From positions 1 through 41,613 of the forward strand of contig JBDRWD010000017.1 of the NCBI GenBank assembly GCA_039802205.1: 41,613 nucleotides of DNA, read 5' to 3'. This document shows positions 22,421 to 32,444 of this stretch, piece by piece (position 1 is the stretch's first letter; each line of letters opens with the position of its first letter). The translations under genes were made by a program, and so were the position numbers. Under the pieces are notes generated by a model, which was not told the DNA's origin, made no database searches, and was given only the letters and a program-made list of their open reading frames with translations. The stretch comes from a candidate division WOR-3 bacterium. GTDB lineage: Bacteria; Hydrothermota; Tepidihabitantia; SM23-42; JAOAFX01.

Positions 22421-25264
22421 ATGGCCACATTCATTTTATTTTTGACCCTGCCCTTACCACAACCTGATACCTTATGGAAGGTAGAGCAGAAATATATTTT
22501 TGAAGGTTTGGAACTTTTAAATTTATCAAAAATTGACTTAGAATATGATAAACACTGGATTCAGGATAGTTTTCGGCTAAAGGTCATTAAAAATTTAATG
22601 GATAAACCAATGTCGGTTCCTGATTATGTTTTACATTCGGGAAACACAATAAAAAATTTAAAAACCCCATCGGATTATATTAAATTTTGTGCTGGAGAGA
22701 TTATTGGGCAAAATCTATCTAGGACATTCAATGTAGGGCAAGGCGTCAGCCTTGCAGACAAAACCAAAATACCCGTAGGGCAAGGCTTTAGCCTTGCAGA
22801 ACTTAAATCGGATGTTTTGATCTCTTTAATAAAAGATGTCTATACGGACACAAAAAAACATCTTGATAAGGCATTTATGAAAATCACACCCGAACAAAAA
22901 GATAGTCTAATCTACACCGCCCCATCACTCTGGGCAGATGAGGCCGACTCTATTGAGCGTGGTTATGCGGGTGCTCTGCACAAAGAATTTGGCATTGAGC
23001 GTGACACCGGGACCACGCTTGAAACTGTTGAATTATTAAAATTAGCCAAAAAGATAGATATTTGTGAAATACATTGTGCGGGTATCATTCTTGCCCAAGG
23101 AATTGAAAAGATAAAAGCGATTGCTGAAAAATTATCTAAGCAAGAAAATCTATCTTACAAAGAGATATCAGGGGTTAAAGGACTTGTTTACGATTCTTTT
23201 GAACTGCCCGGCGGATTTAAGGGTGTTATCGGTGGTATTGATGACAATATCTATTACGATGATTTTGCAGTAATCATTGATCTGGGCGGCAATGATACAT
23301 ATCTTGGTCGGTGTGCCGGTGCGGTCGGAGAATTGAATACTCCGGTGAGCTTTGTCATTGACCTTTCTGGTGATGATGTATATAGGAATTATAACAAACT
23401 TGTCAATCAGGGTGCTGGTTTATTTGGTGCAGGGATACTATGGGATTTATCAGGGAATGATACATATACTGGATTCCATATCAGTCAGGGTGCAGGATTA
23501 TTCGGAATCGGTATGCTCATTGACGAAGAAGGTTTTGATAATTATCGGGGTGGTTACTTTGTTCAGGGAGCGGGAAATTTTGGCTCAGGAATTTTAATTG
23601 ATTATAAAGAAGATGACATTTATCATTCATATTGTTGGGCACAAGGGATGGGGGGTGTTTGGGGATATGGACTACTTTTTGATAAAGATGGTGATGATCT
23701 GTATTATGCGGGTGGCAAATATCTCCATATGCCCTTGGATCCTGACCAGTATCGTTCATTTGCCCAGGGTTTTGGTTTTGGTTGGCGGGATGTAGCATCA
23801 GGTGGGATTGGATTTTTGTATGATTGTTCTGGGAATGATAAATATATCTCTGAGGTCTATGGGCAGGCAACCTCATACTGGTTTGCACTCGGTATGCTCC
23901 TTGATGAACAGGGAAATGATTTATATTCTGCAGCCCAATATTCTCAGGGTGCAGGTATACATTTGTCAGTCGGTGGTCTTCTGGATTTAGAAGGGGATGA
24001 CCATTATTTTAGTAGATTTGGTCCTGCCCAGGGCGAAGGTCATGATGTGGCAGTTGGCTGGCTTTTAGATAAGGACGGTGATGATGTATACTATGCATCA
24101 GGTGGGCAGGGGATAGGTCTTACAAACTCTGTTGGAATATTTGTTGATACCAGGGGTAATGATGATTACTGTTCAAGGGAAGGGATGAGTCAAGGGGGTG
24201 CAAACTGGTCAAGGGGGACTGGTGGGATAGGTTTGTTTATTGATTTGCAGGGTGAAGATAGATATGCAGAGAAAGACAAGGGTAAGAATAATCATATTTG
24301 GACTTCTGGCACCTATGCCTTAGGAATGGACCTTGAGGCAGTAGAACCGAAAAAAGAACCCTGGGAAGATACGATTACCACATTCCCCGAACTTGATACA
24401 ATGCAAAGTGATTCCGCGAAAATGGCAAGGCTTTTTTATTATGGTTCGTTGTGGGAGGTCCGGGCGGATATTCCTAAGGCAAAGACAGGCAGAAGGATCT
24501 TAATAAATGAGTTCAAAGAAAGGGCTGTTGAGTATATCTTTAAAAATGAGATGCGGACATTTGATGGTCTCAAACTTCGGGCGATTGAAGAAGTTTTCAA
24601 GGCATTCAAGGACACCGCTGCTTTTTATTTATACCAGGGTCTGCATAATGAAAATGATACAATTGTCAGAAATTCTATTTATCTTTTTGGACAACTCGAA
24701 TACACAAAGGCAAAAGATACATTGAGATTGATGCTTGAGAAGAAGCCCGAAGATAAGGTTGCTGGTGTTTTGATCTATACACTCGGGAAATTGAAGGATA
24801 CCCTTGCGATTCAAATTTTTAATCAATACTACAGACACAAGAACGAAAGAATGAGACTGCGTGTTGCTGAGGCGCTGCAGAATATTAAAGACACAACAGG
24901 ATTGCCGATTTTGGTTAAACTTCTAACGGATTCATCTTATATTGTAAAAGTTGCAGCAATGGAAGGAATGGCACAACTCGGCAAATACGCGCTGGATAGG
25001 GTAGAGGGAGAATTAAAGACCGTGCGGAAAGAACACTATCTTGCCCTTTTAATAAAGACAATGGCGAAGATATACGCAAAAATGGATAACAAGGAAAAGA
25101 CAACTGAGTACAAGAAACATCTTGCTGAAATTGTTAAGAAGTATCTCAAATCTGATTACCCAGCACTGAAAAAAGAAACACAGAAATTTATTGATTTAAT
25201 CGAAGGCAGAGGTCTGCTGGAGTCTGAAGAATTATTTCTTTTTCCCGAAGATATTATGGATTAG
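22421..25264 (+). CDS. Beta-solenoid repeat protein with C-terminal HEAT repeats and an in-frame REP insertion
   Basis: This 947-residue protein is not one I can name. A short hydrophobic N-terminus may be a signal. Residues 105-126 are encoded by two REP palindromes (VGQGVSLA...VGQGFSLA). From about 287 to 615 there are twelve ~27-30-residue repeats with the core D-x2-G-[ND]-D-x-Y and QGAG-x-G-x2-L; examples are DLSGNDTYTG, DKDGDDLYYA, DEQGNDLYSA, DTRGNDDYCS. Their period and Asp/Gly pattern suggest a calcium-binding beta-roll or solenoid. From about 715 to 900 come HEAT-like helical repeats (AEALQNIKDTTGLPILVKLL, AMEGMAQLGKYAL). This suggests a secreted or envelope scaffold. The ribosome site GGGGG before ATG 22421 is moderate. 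Confidence 0.75.
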   Translation: MATFILFLTLPLPQPDTLWKVEQKYIFEGLELLNLSKIDLEYDKHWIQDSFRLKVIKNLMDKPMSVPDYVLHSGNTIKNLKTPSDYIKFCAGEIIGQNLSRTFNVGQGVSLADKTKIPVGQGFSLAELKSDVLISLIKDVYTDTKKHLDKAFMKITPEQKDSLIYTAPSLWADEADSIERGYAGALHKEFGIERDTGTTLETVELLKLAKKIDICEIHCAGIILAQGIEKIKAIAEKLSKQENLSYKEISGVKGLVYDSFELPGGFKGVIGGIDDNIYYDDFAVIIDLGGNDTYLGRCAGAVGELNTPVSFVIDLSGDDVYRNYNKLVNQGAGLFGAGILWDLSGNDTYTGFHISQGAGLFGIGMLIDEEGFDNYRGGYFVQGAGNFGSGILIDYKEDDIYHSYCWAQGMGGVWGYGLLFDKDGDDLYYAGGKYLHMPLDPDQYRSFAQGFGFGWRDVASGGIGFLYDCSGNDKYISEVYGQATSYWFALGMLLDEQGNDLYSAAQYSQGAGIHLSVGGLLDLEGDDHYFSRFGPAQGEGHDVAVGWLLDKDGDDVYYASGGQGIGLTNSVGIFVDTRGNDDYCSREGMSQGGANWSRGTGGIGLFIDLQGEDRYAEKDKGKNNHIWTSGTYALGMDLEAVEPKKEPWEDTITTFPELDTMQSDSAKMARLFYYGSLWEVRADIPKAKTGRRILINEFKERAVEYIFKNEMRTFDGLKLRAIEEVFKAFKDTAAFYLYQGLHNENDTIVRNSIYLFGQLEYTKAKDTLRLMLEKKPEDKVAGVLIYTLGKLKDTLAIQIFNQYYRHKNERMRLRVAEALQNIKDTTGLPILVKLLTDSSYIVKVAAMEGMAQLGKYALDRVEGELKTVRKEHYLALLIKTMAKIYAKMDNKEKTTEYKKHLAEIVKKYLKSDYPALKKETQKFIDLIEGRGLLESEELFLFPEDIMD
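22733..22797 (+). repeat. REP pair inside a protein-coding gene, in frame
   Basis: Two REP hairpins (22733-22755 and 22775-22797) have the same 42-bp period and spacer type as at 21681, with a few substitutions (GTC loop, ACCC spacer end). They encode residues 105-126 of the solenoid/HEAT protein. Of the three forward frames only this one lacks TAG, so the insertion is in the sole tolerated forward frame. Confidence 0.85.
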
Positions 25265-25351
25265 AAAATAAATAATGTGAGGCGAGGTTCCAGCTTAAAG
25301 GAAATAGAAGATGTAAATCTAAAGAGACTGTTTAATGATTCAAATTTTGTT

Positions 25352-25435
25352 GATAGCCGCATTCTGAAGGTAGCGACTACCTCTAATAATCCAGCGCGCA
25401 TAAAATTAATTTGACAAAAAACAGAGGGGCCTAGA
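25352..25435 (+). repeat. MITE-like element, copy 3 (right end only)
   Basis: The last ~80 bp match the right part of copy 1, including CTCTAATAATCCAGCGCGCA and TTTGACA; the terminal inverted repeat is diverged (CAGAGGGGCCTAGAG). The left part is missing. The bases before it (about 25279-25351) stay open in one frame (SSLKEIEDVNLKRLFNDSNF) and may be a fragment of an unidentified gene. It lies between the solenoid gene and the ligA promoter. Confidence 0.7.
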
Positions 25436-25448
25436 GAATGCTGCAGTC

Positions 25449-27492
<2,044 letters not shown>

Positions 27493-27564
27493 TAAGAATC
27501 CGGCACAAAAATCCCAAGTTAGTGGTAGAACTTATTTTGCAAAATTGAATATTGAGGAGGCTGG

Positions 27565-27834
27565 ATGGAGATAAAGCCTGAAAATTATATTGAAAAAATC
27601 GTCCGGGAGGAACTGGATAATCTTTACAAACGCGATGCGACCATCTGCCGTTGCCCCAATTGTTACCAGGATATCATGACCCTGACATTAAATAATCTCC
27701 CCGCCATGTATGTAGCCAGTGATGTTGGTCATATCATGACGATGTTTAATCTCAGCAAGGACCAGATACAAGCGCAGGTCCTGGTAGAACTATTGAAGGC
27801 AGTAGAAAAGGTTCGACAGAATCCCCGCCATTAA
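27565..27834 (+). CDS. ComFB-family late competence development protein
   Basis: The 89-residue protein matches ComFB: NYIEKIVREELDNLYKRDATICRCPNCYQDIMTLTLNNLPAMYV, with the CxCPNC zinc-binding motif and the conserved D-x-TLNNLPxxY, then helices to the end. ComFB proteins are linked to competence in Bacillus and bind cyclic dinucleotides in cyanobacteria; the role here is open. GAGGAGG precedes ATG 27565. Its stop codon overlaps the stop of the convergent minus-strand gene by 3-4 bases, so the two mRNAs may overlap. Confidence 0.85.
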   Translation: MEIKPENYIEKIVREELDNLYKRDATICRCPNCYQDIMTLTLNNLPAMYVASDVGHIMTMFNLSKDQIQAQVLVELLKAVEKVRQNPRH

Positions 27835-28199
27835 AAATTTATTTTGTATAACACGCTGACTTTATCAATATTGCATTCCACATCAAAGTTATACATCTTC
27901 GCACCCACATAGGCATCGGCAACCGCATATCCGAATAAAAACAATTCCCACCACAGAAAGGAATTCCGTGCTGCATAGTCCCTTTCCTGATGATTTTTAT
28001 AGGCAAAATAACCGAGGGCTATCTCACCAGCACCAATACACACGCCGGGTAGATACCGTTCGGTATAAAACTGCCCACCCCCTGGGAGCAAACAGAAAAG
28101 CATCGCCTTGCCCGCAGATTTTTTCCCGCCCCATAATGGATTGATTAATAAAGTCAAAAATATTAAAACCGAGAGCTTTTTGATATCGAAGAGTCTCAT
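27831..28199 (-). CDS. DUF5683-like small membrane protein
   Basis: The encoded 122-residue protein starts with a signal-like helix (LSVLIFLTLLINPLWG) and contains KAMLFCLLPGGGQFYTERYLPGVCIGAGEIALGYFAY, the pattern (PGxGQxYxxxYxxG) of the DUF5683 group of small envelope proteins. A second hydrophobic helix and a FGYAVADAYVGA segment follow. Function unknown. It is the last gene of the valS operon, 12 bp after the previous gene. Confidence 0.65.
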   Translation of the reverse strand: MRLFDIKKLSVLIFLTLLINPLWGGKKSAGKAMLFCLLPGGGQFYTERYLPGVCIGAGEIALGYFAYKNHQERDYAARNSFLWWELFLFGYAVADAYVGAKMYNFDVECNIDKVSVLYKINF

Positions 28200-28211
28200 C
28201 TTTCTGCGGAC

Positions 28212-28622
28212 TTATTTTGTATACTTATAGTCAAACCGCTCAATGGAGTCGATTACTGCGGTAAAGTACATTGACCGGTAAGCCAGCCGCTGTTCATGCA
28301 TGAAGCGAAGCAGATCCGCAAGTCTTTTCAAGGCATTGGGGGCCGATATATAGATTTCAATCCCCTGGTACCGACGGTCAAATTGGCGCATTATTTCTAC
28401 CTCTCCATAGGGAGTTAGTTTATCATCCTGGAATAATTTTTCTACCGGTAATCGTTCAAAATCACTCCTTATGCCTTTCTCGCTCTTTATCGTCTCTTCC
28501 CACATCTTTATCTCTTCCTTCAATCGGTCGGTGCTGTTTTTAACTGGTAGATATTGGGTCCGGTAAAATAAATAACCAAAGATGATAAAGATGACAAGTA
28601 AAATCCAGGGAATGTATCTCAT
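28212..28622 (-). CDS. Hypothetical membrane-anchored protein
   Basis: The protein is 136 residues. One N-terminal helix (WILLVIFIIFGYLFYRTQYLPV) is followed by a charged, partly coiled-coil region (TDRLKEEIKMWEETIKSEKG) and a mixed alpha/beta end (GIEIYISAPNALKRLADLLRFMHEQRLAYRSMYF). The layout is like small PilO/GspM-type assembly proteins, but no such genes are nearby and I cannot assign a family. The start overlaps the valS stop (ATGA), so it is translated with valS. Confidence 0.6.
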   Translation of the reverse strand: MRYIPWILLVIFIIFGYLFYRTQYLPVKNSTDRLKEEIKMWEETIKSEKGIRSDFERLPVEKLFQDDKLTPYGEVEIMRQFDRRYQGIEIYISAPNALKRLADLLRFMHEQRLAYRSMYFTAVIDSIERFDYKYTK

Positions 28623-31234
28623 AGATTTTCAATTGCCTGTTTGATATAGGAAAGCCGTTCCAGAGATTCCTCTAAGCGCCTTTCCTCTTTTTCCTTGATT
28701 TCGGGTTTTACCTGATTTACATACATTGGATTATTCAACCGGTTTTTTATTTCATCAATTCTTCTGGTAAGGAAAGCAATCTCGGCTTCCAGACGCTCTC
28801 TTTCTTTTCTGGTATCAATACCCTGGAGGATCACATAGGCAACGATTTTAGGCATAACGATTGTGGCACAGGAGACCTTGGGCTTATTACCAAAGACAAG
28901 CGTATTTATCTGTGCTAGTCTCTGGAATAGGGGGGTGTTGAAATCAATGCGCTTTTTTCTTTCGTCATCGGTCATGACCACAATATTCAATTTTTCACCA
29001 CTCGGGATTGAGAATAACCCGCGGATATTGCGCAATTCTTCAATCAATTTTATAATTTCGCAGACATATGGAGGGGTTTGTGGGATATCAAGTTTACGGG
29101 GATATTCATCGAGTAGAATACTCTTTTTCTTATCGTGGAATTTCTGGTATAATTCTTCGGTGATAAAGGGGATATAGGGGTGGAATACTTTTAATAATTG
29201 TTTGAGCAGAAATTTTGCACAATTCTTTTTATCATAGGGCGGGATTTTTATTATCTCTAAATACCAGTCGCAGAAGGTATGCCAGAAGAAGTCATAGAGC
29301 CGCTTGCTGAAGGCATTCAACTCAAAATTATTCAAAAATTGTTCACCGTCGGTTAATAAATCATTGAATTCGTTTAAAATCCAGATATCAAAATCATTCA
29401 ATACCTCGGGCAGATCTTCGGGCAGATGGGCAAAAGAGGTAAAGATCAACCGGCTCGCATTCCATAGTTTATTGCAGAATTTCCTTCCTACATCGATTGA
29501 TTTCTCACTATATAGGACATCCTGTTCCCGGGGAGTGATCAGCATAAGTCCCAAGCGCAAGGCATCAGCACCGTATTTTTCAATCAAATCCATGGGTTCG
29601 GGTGAATTCCCCAGGCTTTTTGACATCTTCCGACCTTTCTCATCGCGAATCATCGGGTGAAAGACAACATTGCTGAAGGGTATATTTTTGGTAAACTCCA
29701 ATCCCGCCATGATCATCCTTGCTACCCAGAGGTAGATGATATCCCAACCTGTGGCTAAGGTTTGGGTAGGATAAAAACGTCTGAAGTCTTCAGTATCATC
29801 AGGCCAACCCAAAGTCGCAAAAGGCCAGAGCCAGGATGAGAACCAGGTGTCCAGCACATCCTCATCCTGGTAAATCTCTGTGGAACCACAATTCGGGCAT
29901 CTCTCGGGCTTGGTTTCGGCAACAATAATCCCTTGGATCACGCCGTTTTTCTCTGCCTCCGGGTTATAACATTTTTTACAGTAATATATCGGAATCCGAT
30001 GACCCCACCAGAGTTGCCTGGAGATGCACCAGTCCTTTACATTCTCCAGCCAATGATTATAAAGATTTATCCACCGTCTGGGGTAGATTCTGATTTTGCC
30101 TTCTTTTACCACCCTGAGTGCAGGTTCGGCCAGGGGTTTCATCCGGACAAACCATTGTTTTGACAGCCGTGGTTCAATCGGTGTTCCACAACGCTCGCAG
30201 ATACCCATGGGCACTGTATAATTTTCAATCCGCTCCAAAAGTTTTAGCCGATCAAGGTGTTCAATGATTCTTTTTCGTGCTTCAAACCTTTCAATCCCTT
30301 GGTATTCGCCTGCATTCTCATTGAGAGTGCCATCAGGGTTCATGATATTTATAATTGCCAGTTTGTGTTTTTGAGAAAGTTCAAAATCAAACGGGTCATG
30401 GGCAGGAGTTACTTTTAAGGCGCCAGTTCCAAATTCGGGGTCCACATAACTGTCCGCAATAATTGGAATTTCCCGGTCCATAATCGGCAGGATTGCGGTT
30501 TTACCTATTAAATTCTGGTATCTCGGGTCGTCAGGATTCACACAGACTGCAGTATCGCCCAGCATCGTCTCGGGCCTGGTCGTCGCCACCGTGATGAATT
30601 CCGGGGTATTCTTTATAGGATATTTGATATAATAAAGTTTTCCGGCTTTATTTTCGTTCTCCACCTGCTCATCAGAGAGGGCAGTAAGACATCGGGGACA
30701 CCAGTTGATGATTCTTTCACCCCGATATATCAACCCTTTTTTATAGAGGTCAACAAAGACCTTTATCACTTTCTTTGAGTATTCTTCAGAAAGGGTGAAA
30801 TGTTCCCGTGTCCAGTCTAATGCACAGCCCATCTTCTTTAACTGCATCCTTATTACATCGGCATATTCTTCCTTCCATCTCCAGACTTCTTCCAAAAATT
30901 TTTCCCGGCCCAGTTCTTCCTTTTTAATCCCTCTTGGCAAGAGTCTTTCTTCTTCTACCTTTACCTGGGTTGCAATTCCCGCATGGTCCATTCCCGGAAC
31001 CCAGAGTGTCTCATACCCGCACATTTTCTTATATCTAATCAGAACATCCTGTATTGTATTATTGAGAATATGTCCAAGGGTGAGCCTTCCTGTTACATTG
31101 GGTGGAGGAATGGTGATTGTGTAAGTTGGTTTGTTTGAATTTAAATCCGGGGTGAATAGCTTTTCTTTTAACCAGAAATCGTATATCCGGTCTTCAATCC
31201 CTTTCGGTTCATATCGGGTTGAGAAATCTTCCAT
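28619..31234 (-). CDS. valS: Valyl-tRNA synthetase
   Basis: ValS charges tRNA-Val. It is a class I synthetase of 871 residues. Visible are the HIGH-type motif in PPPNVTGRLTLGHILNNT (TLGH variant), the editing domain (TVATTRPETMLGDTAVCVNP, PAHDPFDFE), the zinc-like CERCGTPIEPRLSKQWF and CPNCGSTEIY segments, KMSKS in GRKMSKSLGNSPEPMDLIEKYGADALR, the anticodon domain, and a C-terminal coiled coil (RERLEAEIAFLTRRIDEIKNRL). There is no ribosome site. The promoter ends six bases before ATG 31234, so the mRNA should be leaderless. It heads a three-gene operon. Confidence 0.97.
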   Translation of the reverse strand: MEDFSTRYEPKGIEDRIYDFWLKEKLFTPDLNSNKPTYTITIPPPNVTGRLTLGHILNNTIQDVLIRYKKMCGYETLWVPGMDHAGIATQVKVEEERLLPRGIKKEELGREKFLEEVWRWKEEYADVIRMQLKKMGCALDWTREHFTLSEEYSKKVIKVFVDLYKKGLIYRGERIINWCPRCLTALSDEQVENENKAGKLYYIKYPIKNTPEFITVATTRPETMLGDTAVCVNPDDPRYQNLIGKTAILPIMDREIPIIADSYVDPEFGTGALKVTPAHDPFDFELSQKHKLAIINIMNPDGTLNENAGEYQGIERFEARKRIIEHLDRLKLLERIENYTVPMGICERCGTPIEPRLSKQWFVRMKPLAEPALRVVKEGKIRIYPRRWINLYNHWLENVKDWCISRQLWWGHRIPIYYCKKCYNPEAEKNGVIQGIIVAETKPERCPNCGSTEIYQDEDVLDTWFSSWLWPFATLGWPDDTEDFRRFYPTQTLATGWDIIYLWVARMIMAGLEFTKNIPFSNVVFHPMIRDEKGRKMSKSLGNSPEPMDLIEKYGADALRLGLMLITPREQDVLYSEKSIDVGRKFCNKLWNASRLIFTSFAHLPEDLPEVLNDFDIWILNEFNDLLTDGEQFLNNFELNAFSKRLYDFFWHTFCDWYLEIIKIPPYDKKNCAKFLLKQLLKVFHPYIPFITEELYQKFHDKKKSILLDEYPRKLDIPQTPPYVCEIIKLIEELRNIRGLFSIPSGEKLNIVVMTDDERKKRIDFNTPLFQRLAQINTLVFGNKPKVSCATIVMPKIVAYVILQGIDTRKERERLEAEIAFLTRRIDEIKNRLNNPMYVNQVKPEIKEKEERRLEESLERLSYIKQAIENL

Positions 31235-31240
31235 ATATTA

Positions 31241-31268
31241 AATATACATAGAATTTTCTTTAAGTCAA
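31241..31268 (-). promoter_or_regulatory. valS promoter, predicted leaderless
   Basis: On the minus strand TTGACT (31268-31263), a 16-bp spacer and TATATT (31246-31241) are followed by six bases and then the start codon. No Shine-Dalgarno site is possible in a transcript starting at the usual distance. Confidence 0.8.
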
Positions 31269-31298
31269 TATATCCTTATTTTTCACATTCCCATATCT

Positions 31299-31349
31299 GT
31301 AGTGGCAGAGCTTACTCTGCAATAATCAATGTCGAGCAAACTCGACTAC
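31299..31349. repeat. Inverted pair of a second REP family
   Basis: GTAGTGGCAGAG-CTTA-CTCTGC (31299-31320) faces GTCGAG-CAAA-CTCGACTAC (31331-31349), which read on the minus strand also starts GTAGT. The two hairpins share the GTAG head but not the arms. They lie upstream of the valS promoter. Confidence 0.65.
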
Positions 31350-31565
31350 CACAAAAGATGGTTATTGGGCATGGATGCTGGTATAATAATTGGTCTTTGG
31401 TTTTAAATATGGAGTTAATCCGTAAGGATTTTATCTATTAAAATCCCCTTTAGTCCCCCTTTTCTAAAGGGGGAAAGAGCGAGATTAGTAGGAACAAGCG
31501 TAGCACTCCTGCGAATGAAATGATCCCGCATCTCAATTTTTCGAAATCCGCAATGCCGTTCTCAA
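31350..31565. other. Intergenic with hairpins, no gene
   Basis: This is the downstream end of the mutM operon. It holds a strong hairpin (CCCCCTTT-TCT-AAAGGGGG, 31455-31473) that may act as a terminator or be another dispersed repeat, and an imperfect GTAGGA...TCCTGC repeat near 31488-31512. I see no open frame of interest. Confidence 0.5.
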
Positions 31566-32444
31566 TCACTTCTGGCATTTTGGACAATATCGCGTTGACC
31601 GATTACCTACCTTTGTCAACACGATCCTTGCCCCACACTTCTTACAGGGTTTGCCTTCCTGGTCATAAACATACAAAAAATTCTGGAAATTACCGGTTTT
31701 TCCGTCCGTCCTTCTGTAATCAGATACTGTTGTTCCGCATTCATCAATCCCTTTCTTTAATACCTGTTTTATCGCCAATAGGAGTTTGAATATCTCATCG
31801 GTCTTTAATGTATTTGCCCTTCTTGTCGGTCTTATTCCAGCATGGAACAGTGCCTCATCTGAATAGATATTCCCCACACCCGCACATATACACTGGTCAA
31901 GCAATACAGATTTTATCTTTGCCTTGCGATTTTTTATTTTATCTTTGAAATACGCGAAGTCGTATTCCGGTGATAATGGTTCATAACTCAGGTTAAAGAA
32001 TCCTTTTAAAACCCTTGGCCTTTCGTCTTCTTCTATCAAATAAACCCTTCCCAGTGCCCTCGGCTCACTGAAGAGAAGCAATTTATCTTCTAACTCTATT
32101 ATCAACCTCACAAATTTTGCTTTTTCATTAAACACAAATGTTTCTAATTTGGAGTTTAAAAACTGTTTAGGATTTGCGATTTTTGGTTTTTTTAGAATGA
32201 ATATCCTTCCTGACAATCGCAAATGAAATATCAATCTTTTCCCATTGCTCAAAACAATGATGAGATATTTTGCCCTTCTTATTACATCTAAGACTCTTTC
32301 ATTTATCAAATTCCTACAGAATTTCTCGGGTAAGGGATAGCCGATTATATCTCTTCTTAGAATTTCACAATCAAGAATCCTCTGGTTTATTATTTCTGAT
32401 TTTAATTCTCTTTTTATCGTTTCAACCTCAGGTAGTTCTGGCAT
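31566..32444 (-). CDS. mutM: Formamidopyrimidine-DNA glycosylase
   Basis: This repair enzyme removes oxidised purines. The N-terminus MPELPEVETI supplies the catalytic Pro2 and Glu3; the beta-lyase region (IIFHLRLSGRIFI), the helix-two-turn-helix (LLDQCICAGVGNIYSDEALFHAGIRP) and the C-terminal zinc finger (CKKCG...RSTRYCPKCQ) follow. The 292-residue length is normal. An unusual internal stretch (KKPKIANPKQFLNSKLETF) lengthens one loop. The start overlaps the AsmA stop by one base (TAATG), so translation is coupled. Confidence 0.95.
   Translation of the reverse strand: MPELPEVETIKRELKSEIINQRILDCEILRRDIIGYPLPEKFCRNLINERVLDVIRRAKYLIIVLSNGKRLIFHLRLSGRIFILKKPKIANPKQFLNSKLETFVFNEKAKFVRLIIELEDKLLLFSEPRALGRVYLIEEDERPRVLKGFFNLSYEPLSPEYDFAYFKDKIKNRKAKIKSVLLDQCICAGVGNIYSDEALFHAGIRPTRRANTLKTDEIFKLLLAIKQVLKKGIDECGTTVSDYRRTDGKTGNFQNFLYVYDQEGKPCKKCGARIVLTKVGNRSTRYCPKCQK

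Noticed and set aside
20057-22797. CRISPR array suggested by repeated palindromes
   Set aside because: Units are dispersed, at most two in a row, with a conserved rather than unique spacer, and no cas genes are present.
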